This document shows, piece by piece, positions 1 to 6,555 of a stretch of 25,874 nt of DNA. The stretch comes from JADJTT01 sp049306275 (GTDB lineage: Bacteria > Bacteroidota > Bacteroidia > Chitinophagales > Saprospiraceae). Each line of letters opens with the position of its first letter. Within the stretch, counting starts at the first letter, position 1. The stretch covers positions 1 through 25,874 of the forward strand of contig JBAQQB010000185.1 of assembly GCA_049306275.1 (NCBI GenBank), given 5' to 3'. Both the position numbers and the translations under genes were made by a program. The notes beneath the pieces are model-generated. The model made no database searches, was not told where the DNA came from, and was given only the letters and a program-made list of their open reading frames with translations.

Positions 1-41
1 TAAATAAGGGTGGGCGGGCTGCGCCCGCCCACCCTTATTTA
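1..41 (+). terminator. strong hairpin terminator of an upstream gene
   Basis: A perfect 19-bp stem with a 3-nt loop: positions 1-19 pair with 23-41, with a GC-rich core (GGGTGGGCGGGC) and AT-rich base, followed by a T-rich stretch. This is the form of an intrinsic terminator. It probably ends a plus-strand gene lying just outside the window, but the base of the stem is symmetric enough to work in both directions. Confidence 0.8.
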
Positions 42-74
42 ATTAATTTATTTTGTTCCGCTGTACTTATTGGC

Positions 75-190
75 TTCACCTCGGAGAGGTGACACGTTGG
101 TAGCATTTGGGCATTTCCATTTTACCGACCTCGGAGAGGTCGCACATTGGTTTCTCCCAAATCGGGAAGTAATTTTCGCAAGAATCCTTA
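75..190 (+). repeat. dispersed double-palindrome repeat, unit 1
   Basis: The unit has two copies of the 13-bp palindrome ACCTCGGAGAGGT, at 78-90 and 128-140, exactly 50 bp apart, then a conserved tail ending in TTTTCGCAAGAATCCTTA. The same architecture recurs at 19755-19870 (inverted) and 19878-19992 (direct), with conserved text between and after the palindromes. It lies in the leader of pckA and creates spurious open frames on both strands (translations containing SPRSV or TDLGEV). No transposase is present, so a non-autonomous REP/MITE-like element or a transcribed structured repeat are both possible. Confidence 0.85.
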
Positions 191-249
191 GTTTTGCGTA
201 TCCGTTTGTCGCCCTGATCAATTGTAAAACCATAAAAGATCAACAAGGA

Positions 250-2112
250 ATGTTTCAGGAAACCAATTATTCCAAAGACCCCAGCCAACCAGGGGTGCAC
301 CAGGAATTGCATGCCTGGGTGAAAAAAGTAGCCGACCATTGCCAACCCGATAACATCTACTGGTGCGATGGCTCGGAAGAAGAATACAACCGATTTACCA
401 AAATGCTGGTCGACAAGGGCACCTTTATTCCCCTCGATGAAAAGAAATGGCCCAACTGCTTCGCTTGTTTCAGCGACCCCAGCGACGTGGCGCGGGTAGA
501 AGACCGCACCTTCATTTGCAGCCGCACCCAGGACGATGCCGGCCCCACCAACAACTGGGTGGAGCCCCGGGAGATGAAAAACACCCTGGAAGGCCTGCTC
601 AAAGGCTCGATGAAAGGCCGCACCATGTACGTCATCCCTTACTGCATGGGGCCGCTCGGCTCGCCGATCTCCCGCCTGGGCGTGGAGATCACCGACTCTG
701 AGTACGTGGTGGTGAACATGAAGATCATGACCCGCATCGGAAAGCCGGCCCTCGACATGCTGGGCTCAGACGGCGACTACGTCAAGTGCATCCATTCCCT
801 GGGCGCTCCGCTGGAGCCCGGGCAAGCCGACGTCAAGTGGCCCTGCAACCCGACGACCAAGTACATCGTACATTTTCCGGAAGACAGGTATATCGTGTCC
901 TATGGCTCCGGCTACGGCGGCAACGCCCTGCTGGGCAAGAAGTGCTTCGCCCTGCGCATCGCCTCCAGCATGGCCGAAGAGCAAGGCTGGCTGGCCGAGC
1001 ACATGCTCATCCTGGGCGCCGAGTCGCCCGAAGGCGATAAGACCTATGTGGCCGCCGCTTTCCCCAGCGCCTGCGGCAAGACCAACTTCGCCATGATGAT
1101 CCCGCCCGGCGAAATGGGAGGCTGGAAGATCACGACCGTGGGCGACGATATCGCCTGGATCACCATGCACGATGACGGGAAGCTCTACGCCATCAACCCC
1201 GAAGCGGGGTACTTCGGCGTGGCGCCGGGCACCAACGCCAAGACCAACCCCAGCGCCATGGAGATGGTGAAAAGCAACACCATCTTCACCAACGTGGCGG
1301 TAACGCCCGACGGCGATATCTGGTGGGAAGGCATGTCCAAAACCCCGCCGCCCAACCTCATCGACTGGACGGGAAAGCCCTGGGATCCCAGCTCAGGAAA
1401 GCCGGCAGCCCACCCCAACGCACGCTTCACGGCGCCGTCGAACCAAAACCCGGTGATCGACCCCGACTGGGAAAACCCCAACGGAGTGCCCATCAGCGCC
1501 TTTATTTTCGGCGGCCGTCGCTCTTCGACCGTGCCGCTTGTATATCAGTCCTTTAACTGGAACTTCGGCGTCTATCTCGCCGCTACCATGGGCTCGGAGA
1601 TGACCGCCGCGGCCTTCGGCAACATCGGTCAGGTGCGCCGCGACCCCTTCGCCATGCTGCCCTTCATGGGCTACCACATGGCCGACTACTTCAACTACTG
1701 GCTGCAGTTCGGCCGCAAGCTGCCCAACGCGCCGCGCATCTTCGGCGTCAACTGGTTCCGTAAGGACGAGAACGGCAACTTCATCTGGCCTGGCTTTAGC
1801 CAGAACATGCGCGTACTCAAGTGGATACTCCAGCGCGTCAAGGGCCAGACGGCCGCAGTGGAAAGCCCCATCGGCTGGATGCCCCGCTACGAAGATATCG
1901 ACTGGAGCGGCCTCGACTTCTCCCGCGAAGACTTCGACAAGATCATGTCGATCGACCGCGAAGACTGGAAGAAGGAGATCAGCAGCCACGAGGAGCTGTT
2001 CGCCCAGCTCTACGACAAGCTGCCCAAGGAGTTCCTCTTTATGCGCGAGCTGTTCCGCTCAGGCCTCTGGCGCGCGCCCGAGGTGTGGGGGCAGGCGGCG
2101 GAGAGGATATAG
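250..2112 (+). CDS. pckA: phosphoenolpyruvate carboxykinase (GTP)
   Basis: This is a cytosolic gluconeogenic enzyme that converts oxaloacetate plus GTP to phosphoenolpyruvate, CO2 and GDP. The 620-aa product has the GTP-PEPCK hallmarks: the P-loop-like kinase motif FPSACGKTN near residue 270, followed by VGDDIAW, and the downstream RRSSTVPLVYQSFNWNFGVY stretch. Length fits the GTP family and not the shorter ATP family. The frame is open back to 70, but the extra 60 residues are a translation of the dispersed palindromic repeat, so the ATG at 250 (MFQETNYSK), preceded by AAGGA, is chosen. It stands alone: the next gene is convergent and an inverted repeat array separates them. Confidence 0.95.
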   Translation: MFQETNYSKDPSQPGVHQELHAWVKKVADHCQPDNIYWCDGSEEEYNRFTKMLVDKGTFIPLDEKKWPNCFACFSDPSDVARVEDRTFICSRTQDDAGPTNNWVEPREMKNTLEGLLKGSMKGRTMYVIPYCMGPLGSPISRLGVEITDSEYVVVNMKIMTRIGKPALDMLGSDGDYVKCIHSLGAPLEPGQADVKWPCNPTTKYIVHFPEDRYIVSYGSGYGGNALLGKKCFALRIASSMAEEQGWLAEHMLILGAESPEGDKTYVAAAFPSACGKTNFAMMIPPGEMGGWKITTVGDDIAWITMHDDGKLYAINPEAGYFGVAPGTNAKTNPSAMEMVKSNTIFTNVAVTPDGDIWWEGMSKTPPPNLIDWTGKPWDPSSGKPAAHPNARFTAPSNQNPVIDPDWENPNGVPISAFIFGGRRSSTVPLVYQSFNWNFGVYLAATMGSEMTAAAFGNIGQVRRDPFAMLPFMGYHMADYFNYWLQFGRKLPNAPRIFGVNWFRKDENGNFIWPGFSQNMRVLKWILQRVKGQTAAVESPIGWMPRYEDIDWSGLDFSREDFDKIMSIDREDWKKEISSHEELFAQLYDKLPKEFLFMRELFRSGLWRAPEVWGQAAERI

Positions 2113-2113
2113 A

Positions 2114-2216
2114 TTGGGTGGTTGGGTTATTGGGTTGTTAGGTTATTGGGTTGTTGGGAGGAGTATTTTCCCAACCACCTAATAACCTAATAACCTAACA
2201 ACCTATTCCCCCAACA
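2114..2216. repeat. inverted array of GGTTGTT/GGTTATT words (terminator-like)
   Basis: The left arm is a tandem series of 7-8 bp words (GGTTATT, GGTTGTT, with G/A variants). The right arm is its imperfect reverse complement (AACCTAATAACCTAACAACC), so the transcript can fold into a long hairpin. It sits between the convergent pckA and pdxJ stops, and the right arm reaches into the last codons of pdxJ. It probably serves as a bidirectional terminator. Confidence 0.7.
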
Positions 2217-2919
2217 ACCCCAAATACATCTGCACCGTATTCCTCAGCCCGAAATACAGCGCATCGCTGATCAGCGCATGCCCGATGGAGACTTCGAGCA
2301 GGCCTGGCACACTTTCCCGGTAGAAGCGCAGGTTGTCGAGGTTGAGGTCGTGGCCGGCGTTGATGCCGAGGCCCAGCTCGTTGGCCAGTTTGGCGGCGCG
2401 AACGTGGGGCGCCACGGCGGCCTCTCGGTCTGTGAAATAATCGTGGGCGTAGGGACCGGTGTAGAACTCCACGCGGTCGGCGCCGACGGCTTTGGCGCCC
2501 TCCACCATTTTTTCCACCGGATCGAGGAACAGCGATACCCGGATGCCGGAGTCTTTGAGCCTGGCGATCACATCTTTCAGAAAATCGGCATTTTTCACCG
2601 TATCCCAGCCCGAATCGGAAGTGAGCTGATCGGGCGCGTCGGGCACGAGCGTGGCCTGGTGGGGCCTGTTTTTCAACACCAGCTCCATAAACCGCGGCTC
2701 GGGGTTGCCCTCGATGTTGAATTCGGTGGTCACCACCTCCTTCAGCAAGGGGATATCGGCATACCGCACATGCCGTTCGTCGGGACGCGGGTGCACGGTG
2801 ATGCCCTGAGCGCCGAAGGCCTCGCAGTCTTTCGCCACCTGGATCAGATCGGGCAGGTTGCCCCCCCGCGAGTTGCGGATCAGGGCTACTTTGTTGATGT
2901 TGACGGATAAGCGGGTCAT
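2203..2919 (-). CDS. pdxJ: pyridoxine 5'-phosphate synthase
   Basis: PdxJ condenses 1-deoxy-xylulose 5-phosphate with 3-amino-2-oxopropyl phosphate to give pyridoxine 5'-phosphate, the last step of the DXP-dependent vitamin B6 pathway, in the cytosol. The 238-aa protein has the TIM-barrel signatures of the family: the N-terminal LSVNINKVALIRNSRG, GITVHPRPDERH near residue 40, DRVEFYTGPYA near 150 and the C-terminal GHALISDAL. Length matches the usual 235-245 residues. It is transcribed alone, divergent from the CPBP protease gene, with GGTTGTT repeat words running almost up to its start codon. Confidence 0.96.
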   Translation of the reverse strand: MTRLSVNINKVALIRNSRGGNLPDLIQVAKDCEAFGAQGITVHPRPDERHVRYADIPLLKEVVTTEFNIEGNPEPRFMELVLKNRPHQATLVPDAPDQLTSDSGWDTVKNADFLKDVIARLKDSGIRVSLFLDPVEKMVEGAKAVGADRVEFYTGPYAHDYFTDREAAVAPHVRAAKLANELGLGINAGHDLNLDNLRFYRESVPGLLEVSIGHALISDALYFGLRNTVQMYLGLLGE

Positions 2920-2922
2920 AAA

Positions 2923-3026
2923 TTTTGGTTGTTAGGTTGTTGGGTGGTTGGGTGGTTAGGTGAGGCTAAAATAACAGTAATCTTATTATCTTGTAAGTCA
3001 AAACAACCCAACAACCCAACAACCCA
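2923..3026. repeat. inverted GGTTGTT/AACAACCC array in a divergent intergenic region
   Basis: From 2923 to about 2963 the plus strand has GGTTGTTAGGTTGTTGGGTGG-type words. From 3001 to 3026 it has the reverse complement (AACAACCC three times). The two arms abut the start codons of pdxJ (2919) and the CPBP gene (3029), so here the array occupies the leader or promoter region and not only a gene end. No clear TAnnTTTG promoter was seen between the arms. Confidence 0.65.
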
Positions 3027-3028
3027 AA

Positions 3029-3934
3029 ATGCAAAATCGCTCAATCTTCCCCCCTCACCTCATCCTCCTCATGCTGCTGCTCATGGTCTTCCTCTTCATG
3101 ATCATCGGCCAGGGGCTAGGCTTTGGGCTGACGTATGTGACCGGGCTGGATTTGCAGGCATTTCTGGACAATAAAGAAATCGAATCCACGCTGCGGGAGC
3201 GCAACATCCTGCGGGGGGTGGCGGCGTTTAATCAGTTTTTCACCTTTTGGGCGCCGGCGCTGCTGCTGGGCTGGTTTTTGTACAGGAGGGAATGGACGAA
3301 AGAGCTGTCGCTCGACCGCTCGCCGGGGTATTACTGGCCGGCCAACGGCATGTTGTGGATCATCGGGGCGTTTCCGCTGGCGCAGGCGATTTTCTGGTTC
3401 AATAAAACCGCCATACCGCTGCCGGACTGGATGCGCGACATGGAGGACTCTACCGGCGGACTGCTCAGGGCCTTGCTGGAGATGAACTCCCCCTGGGAAT
3501 TTCTCTTTTCGCTCTTCGTGATGGGATTGCTGCCTGCGGTGGGCGAAGAGCTGGTGTTCCGGGGCTTCCTGCAGCGGCAGCTCGGGCGCACGCGCCTGGG
3601 CGAGCACGCGGCCGTGTGGGTGTCGGCGCTGATCTTCAGCGCGATACACTTCCAGTTCGAGGGCTTTTTGCCTCGGGTGTTGCTGGGGGCGCTGCTGGGA
3701 TATCTGTACTTCTGGTCGCGCAACCTGTGGGTACCCATCGCGGCCCACTTCGCCAACAACGCCATACAGGTCACCGCCGCTTATGTGGCGCAGGACCTCT
3801 TCCTCAAGATCGACGAAGCGCCGGAGAATCCTTTCCCCTGGCAGGTGTCGGCCATCTCCGTCCTCTGGGTGCTGTGGCTGGGCTACCAGCTGTGGAACCG
3901 GCGCATTTCACCACCAGAAAATCCAACCGCATGA
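3029..3934 (+). CDS. CPBP family intramembrane metalloprotease (Abi/CAAX protease)
   Basis: A 301-aa polytopic inner-membrane protein with about seven or eight hydrophobic segments. It shows the three CPBP motifs: EExxxR (GEELVFRGF, residues 172-180), a conserved His in FSAIHFQF (His207) and HFANN (His240, Asn243/244). Family members are glutamate/histidine metalloproteases that process prenylated or small membrane proteins, and the substrate here cannot be told. Its stop overlaps the cdsA start in an ATGA, so the two are co-transcribed and translationally coupled. The start at 3029 directly follows the AACAACCC repeat words. An internal in-frame start cannot be excluded. Confidence 0.9.
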   Translation: MQNRSIFPPHLILLMLLLMVFLFMIIGQGLGFGLTYVTGLDLQAFLDNKEIESTLRERNILRGVAAFNQFFTFWAPALLLGWFLYRREWTKELSLDRSPGYYWPANGMLWIIGAFPLAQAIFWFNKTAIPLPDWMRDMEDSTGGLLRALLEMNSPWEFLFSLFVMGLLPAVGEELVFRGFLQRQLGRTRLGEHAAVWVSALIFSAIHFQFEGFLPRVLLGALLGYLYFWSRNLWVPIAAHFANNAIQVTAAYVAQDLFLKIDEAPENPFPWQVSAISVLWVLWLGYQLWNRRISPPENPTA

Positions 3935-4746
3935 ACACGCTGGCGCGCAGAAGCCTGACGGCCCTGATCTTTGGCATCGTGGTGATCGGGAGCATTTGGG
4001 CGAGTCCCATTACCTTCACACTATTGTTTCTGTTAGTCGCTTTCCTGTGCCTGTGGGAATTTTTCCACCTGGTTTCGCCGGAATTTTCCTGGCCCGAGGG
4101 CCTGGGCATCGCGCTGGGCATGGCGCCGGTGGTTTGGGAAGCCGCGGCCGTATTTTTCGAAATAACATGGACGCCCTCGGTATTGCCGGTGTTGCTGGGC
4201 TTTTCCGGATTTGCGTCGCTGCTGCTGGTGTTGAGGCCGCAGCGGGTGGTTCCCCTTCTGGCCTACTGGGCCATGGGCCTGGCCTACATCGGTCTTCCTT
4301 TCTATTTTTTGATGAAAATTGCCTGGTGGGATGGGGCATTCAGCGCGGCGCTGCCTTTCGGCATCCTGCTGCTCACCTGGGCCAACGATACGGGCGCTTA
4401 TCTGGTGGGCTCGCAGATCGGCAAGCGGAAGCTCTTCCCCGTGGTATCGCCCAATAAGACCTGGGAGGGCACGCTGGGCGGCATCCTGTTCACCATCCTG
4501 GCCGGCTGGGGCATTTACGCCATCGGCTGGTTCGGCAGCCTGCAGGACGGGCTGATCCTCGGCGCCATCGTAGGCGTCTTCGGCACGCTGGGCGACCTGG
4601 TCGAGTCGCAGTTCAAGCGAAGTTTCCAGGTCAAGGATTCGGGCACGCTGCTGCCCGGCCACGGCGGGGCTTTGGACAGGTTTGACAGTTTTGTGTTTTT
4701 GTTGCCGTGGGTGGCGGGGTATGTGGCGATAACCACAGCTGCCTGA
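3931..4746 (+). CDS. cdsA: phosphatidate cytidylyltransferase (CDP-diglyceride synthase)
   Basis: CdsA makes CDP-diacylglycerol from phosphatidic acid and CTP at the inner membrane, the branch point for all phospholipids. The 271-aa product is highly hydrophobic throughout and ends with the CdsA signature: GDLVESQFKRSFQVKDSG followed by LLPGHGGALDRFDS. The frame is open upstream to 3616 inside the CPBP gene, but the ATG at 3931 overlapping the CPBP stop (ATGA) gives the family's normal length and N-terminus (MNTLARRSL). The terminator-like hairpin at 4766-4810 lies between it and the convergent DGR. Confidence 0.95.
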   Translation: MNTLARRSLTALIFGIVVIGSIWASPITFTLLFLLVAFLCLWEFFHLVSPEFSWPEGLGIALGMAPVVWEAAAVFFEITWTPSVLPVLLGFSGFASLLLVLRPQRVVPLLAYWAMGLAYIGLPFYFLMKIAWWDGAFSAALPFGILLLTWANDTGAYLVGSQIGKRKLFPVVSPNKTWEGTLGGILFTILAGWGIYAIGWFGSLQDGLILGAIVGVFGTLGDLVESQFKRSFQVKDSGTLLPGHGGALDRFDSFVFLLPWVAGYVAITTAA

Positions 4747-4754
4747 ATCAATCA

Positions 4755-4810
4755 AAAGAAAAATGAGTGGCGGAACCTTCACGTTCTCTGACGTTACCAA
4801 TACCGCCACT
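4755..4810 (-). terminator. terminator-like hairpin ending the DGR transcript
   Basis: An 8-bp perfect stem, AGTGGCGG at 4766-4773 with CCGCCACT at 4803-4810, encloses a 29-nt loop that itself contains ACGT/ACGT. On the minus strand the stem is followed by CATTTTTCTTTT, so it looks like an intrinsic terminator for the RT-TR transcript. That would give the template RNA a 3' end about 90-140 nt past the TR. In the plus direction it is a weaker terminator for cdsA. Confidence 0.6.
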
Positions 4811-4835
4811 TTCTGCAGCCTTTGGCCGCCTTTTT

Positions 4836-4858
4836 GTCCTGGTAACCAGGAACAGGAC
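4836..4858. other. overlapping small palindromes downstream of the TR
   Basis: CCTGGTAACCAGG (4838-4850) is a near-perfect palindrome nested in GTCCTG...CAGGAC (4836-4841 with 4853-4858), so two mutually exclusive hairpins can form about 40-60 nt past the TR. The region belongs to the presumed TR RNA. Its function is unknown. Confidence 0.45.
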
Positions 4859-4876
4859 AACCATCTGTTCCTCGGT

Positions 4877-4899
4877 AGCCGTCCGGCTTTCCTGTGAGC
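4877..4899 (-). repeat. TR-flanking arm of an inverted repeat shared with the VR flank
   Basis: Read on the minus strand, the 23 nt starting at the TR end (GCTCACAGGAAAGCC, then GGACGGC) match the plus strand at 6568-6591 apart from two single-base insertions there. Because the two copies are inverted, the RNA flank of the TR is complementary to the coding strand just past the VR. Confidence 0.75.
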
Positions 4900-5026
4900 T
4901 GGAGGACGAGGCGGAAGCCGATGTTATTGTTGCGGTTCTCCGGCCAGTTGTTGTTGCGGTTCGCGACGCGGCAGTTCTCGGCGTTGTTGTTCCAGCTGCC
5001 GCCGCGGTTCACGCGGTTATCGCCCT
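4899..5026 (-). other. DGR template repeat (TR)
   Basis: This 128-nt non-coding template copies the 3' end of the FGE-domain gene. It is rich in AAC codons. In the VR frame it would read RGGSWNNNAENCRVANRNNN and then WPENRNNNIGFRLVLQL. It aligns with the VR at 6603-6734. Outside one indel segment there are 11 differences, all at TR adenines, while every C, G and T is conserved. The 3' end is an invariant, pyrimidine-rich run (GGCTTCCGCCTCGTCCTCCAG), which resembles the homing-initiation side of known DGRs. The TR begins within the RT stop codon (TAAGGGCG), so RT and TR very likely share a transcript. Confidence 0.95.
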
Positions 5027-6033
5027 TATGATGATTGACCTTCTATGTCCAAAAGTACGTTTTTTCGGAATGTTTTGGAATCGGCATGCTGGGTAAATGC
5101 GATAAGCGGCAGCACCCTGCGCTGGCAGGCAGCCTCAGTCCAATCACCAAGCTGGTAGTGTGCCTCGATCTCACGCATTTTGCGAATAAACCGTATTTTA
5201 CTTTTTTGTAATAGCCTGACATGGTGGGGGAAAATGCGATACCCAAGAAAAGGAAGGCCAAGTCCTGTCTTATTCAATATCTCCGGTTTGAGTGAGCATC
5301 GAAGATTATTTTGTATAAAAGCAGCAATAAGAACAAGCGCCTTTTTCAGATCAGCTTTTTCCCTGCTCCAAAGCACCATGTCGTCCATGTAGCGAACATA
5401 GGCCGCTATTCTCAAATTTTCTTTGATGAAATGATCTAAACCTGATAAATAGTGATTGGCAAAATACTGACTGGTCAGATTGCCGATAGGCAGGCCCCGG
5501 TCGGCGCTGGCCTCGTAACTGTCGATGATCCGGAAGAAAACCTCAAGCAGGCGCGGCTCCTTGAACAGGCGTGCCAATTGGCCTTTCAGCACATCGTGGT
5601 GAATGGTTTCAAAAAACTTGCGCACATCCAGTTTCAGAAACCAGGGATACCTGGACGTAAAATGCCTGGCCCGGGCGATAGCTGCATAAGTTCCCTTTCC
5701 CTTCCGGCTTGCGTAGCTGTCAAAAATTTGCGCGCGCTCAAAGTAATCGTGGCAGATGTTCATCATCGCATGGTGCAGTACCTGCTCACGAAAAGCGCTG
5801 GCGCAAATCTGACGCTCTTTCGGTTCAAAAACTTTGAAGTAGTGGTAATTGCCCACCTCTACCCTCCCGCATGCAATTTGTTTCTGTAAGTGAAGAAGGT
5901 TGGTTTCCAGGTCTTGTTGAAAAGCAAGCACGGAAGGGGCATAGCGCTTCCCTTTCGCTGCTTTCCAAGAGGCCAGCCGAAGGTTATCTGCGTCCATGAT
6001 GTTTTCAAACAAGTGGTTAGCCCTCCTCATCAT
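5026..6033 (-). CDS. DGR-type reverse transcriptase
   Basis: This enzyme copies the TR RNA into adenine-mutagenised cDNA that replaces the VR of the target gene. The 335-aa protein is a compact group II-intron-like RT domain without maturase, X or endonuclease domains. Motifs: KLDVRKFF (134-141, catalytic Asp136), GLPIGNLTSQYFAN (180-193, where the xGxxxSQ form is typical of DGR RTs), YMDD (215-218, catalytic aspartates) and GLPFLGYRIF (259-268). It overlaps the HRDC gene by 17 nt. Two adjacent ATGs (6033 and 6030) could start it, and the later MDAD (5997) is less likely. The gene is visibly less GC-rich than the housekeeping genes around it, which suggests acquisition. The TR follows directly. 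Confidence 0.95.
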   Translation of the reverse strand: MMRRANHLFENIMDADNLRLASWKAAKGKRYAPSVLAFQQDLETNLLHLQKQIACGRVEVGNYHYFKVFEPKERQICASAFREQVLHHAMMNICHDYFERAQIFDSYASRKGKGTYAAIARARHFTSRYPWFLKLDVRKFFETIHHDVLKGQLARLFKEPRLLEVFFRIIDSYEASADRGLPIGNLTSQYFANHYLSGLDHFIKENLRIAAYVRYMDDMVLWSREKADLKKALVLIAAFIQNNLRCSLKPEILNKTGLGLPFLGYRIFPHHVRLLQKSKIRFIRKMREIEAHYQLGDWTEAACQRRVLPLIAFTQHADSKTFRKNVLLDIEGQSS

Positions 6034-6460
6034 TGGTTATTGTAAAAAAATGACGGCCGTATTTTCCCACTTTTTTCTCTCCGATACCCGGAACCTTCAG
6101 CATGGCTGACGGAGTCAGTTCTTCCAATTTAGCCAGTTCGGCCATTTCTTCATCAGTGAAAATCGCGAAAGCGGGCACTCCTTCTTCCTTGGATAGCCGC
6201 TTCCTGATCTCCCTGTATTTTGAAAAACGCAGAAAGCTCTCCTCGTCCAGCACCCGTTTGTAGTCAGTTTTTTCTTTGTTTTTGTTGAAAGGGGAATAAT
6301 CCTCCATGAATCTGATACAAAAGCACCAATGCGCCCCATGGGGATTGCTGACCAGCTCCTGCTTGATCTCTATGATCTTCTTCGAGCGGAGAAATGCGTT
6401 TAGGTCTTCTGAAATCGCTTCTCCACCCATAATGGGGATAGTGAAGATTTTTATCTGCAT
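6017..6460 (-). CDS. HRDC-domain DGR accessory protein
   Basis: A 147-aa protein starting MQIKIFTIPIMGG. Residues 1-60 form a small alpha/beta region (WCFCIRFMED). Residues 80-142 are a clear HRDC (helicase and RNase D C-terminal) domain: YREIRKRLSKEEGVPAFAIF, then LTPSAMLKVPGIGEKKVGKYG. HRDC domains bind nucleic acids. Small HRDC proteins have been noted beside some DGR reverse transcriptases in place of the better-known Avd protein, so a role in RT or template handling is inferred. No Avd-like four-helix protein is visible here. The open frame extends to 6541, but those 27 Arg-rich residues have no HRDC-like character and 6460 is a better start. It overlaps the RT by 17 nt, which indicates coupling. 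Confidence 0.85.
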   Translation of the reverse strand: MQIKIFTIPIMGGEAISEDLNAFLRSKKIIEIKQELVSNPHGAHWCFCIRFMEDYSPFNKNKEKTDYKRVLDEESFLRFSKYREIRKRLSKEEGVPAFAIFTDEEMAELAKLEELTPSAMLKVPGIGEKKVGKYGRHFFTITNDEEG

Positions 6461-6486
6461 CGCAAAAAATTTCGTGCCCACCCGCG

Positions 6487-6555
6487 GGAATCCCTTCGCT
6501 GTGCTGCGCCGTCGGCTCGTCCCTCGCCTCCTTGCTTGCACTACTCAGGGATTCC
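6487..6555. other. intercistronic inverted repeat between target gene and HRDC gene
   Basis: GGAATCCCT at 6487-6495 pairs perfectly with AGGGATTCC at 6547-6555, enclosing a GC-rich 51-nt interval that contains further complementary bits (GTGC/GCAC, GCCG/CGGC). It lies between the restored VR stop (6597) and the HRDC start (6460). It could set the ratio of the target gene to the DGR machinery or protect RNA ends. No T-tract follows, so it is not a canonical terminator. Confidence 0.45.

Noticed and set aside
4794..5012. 72-codon minus-strand frame with RGGSWNNN, as a protein or a decayed FGE gene
   Set aside because: It is the translation of the template repeat. Differences from the VR are restricted to TR adenines, which decay would not produce, and it lacks any upstream domain.
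5026..6033. RT considered as a retron or group II intron protein
   Set aside because: No maturase/X or endonuclease domain, no intron-like RNA, no msr-msd-like inverted structure before the gene; the LPIGNLTSQ motif, adjacent TR and matching VR fit a DGR.
6461..6541. Arg-rich 27-residue extension of the HRDC protein
   Set aside because: It lies in the structured intercistronic region, has no domain character, and a normal start exists at 6460.
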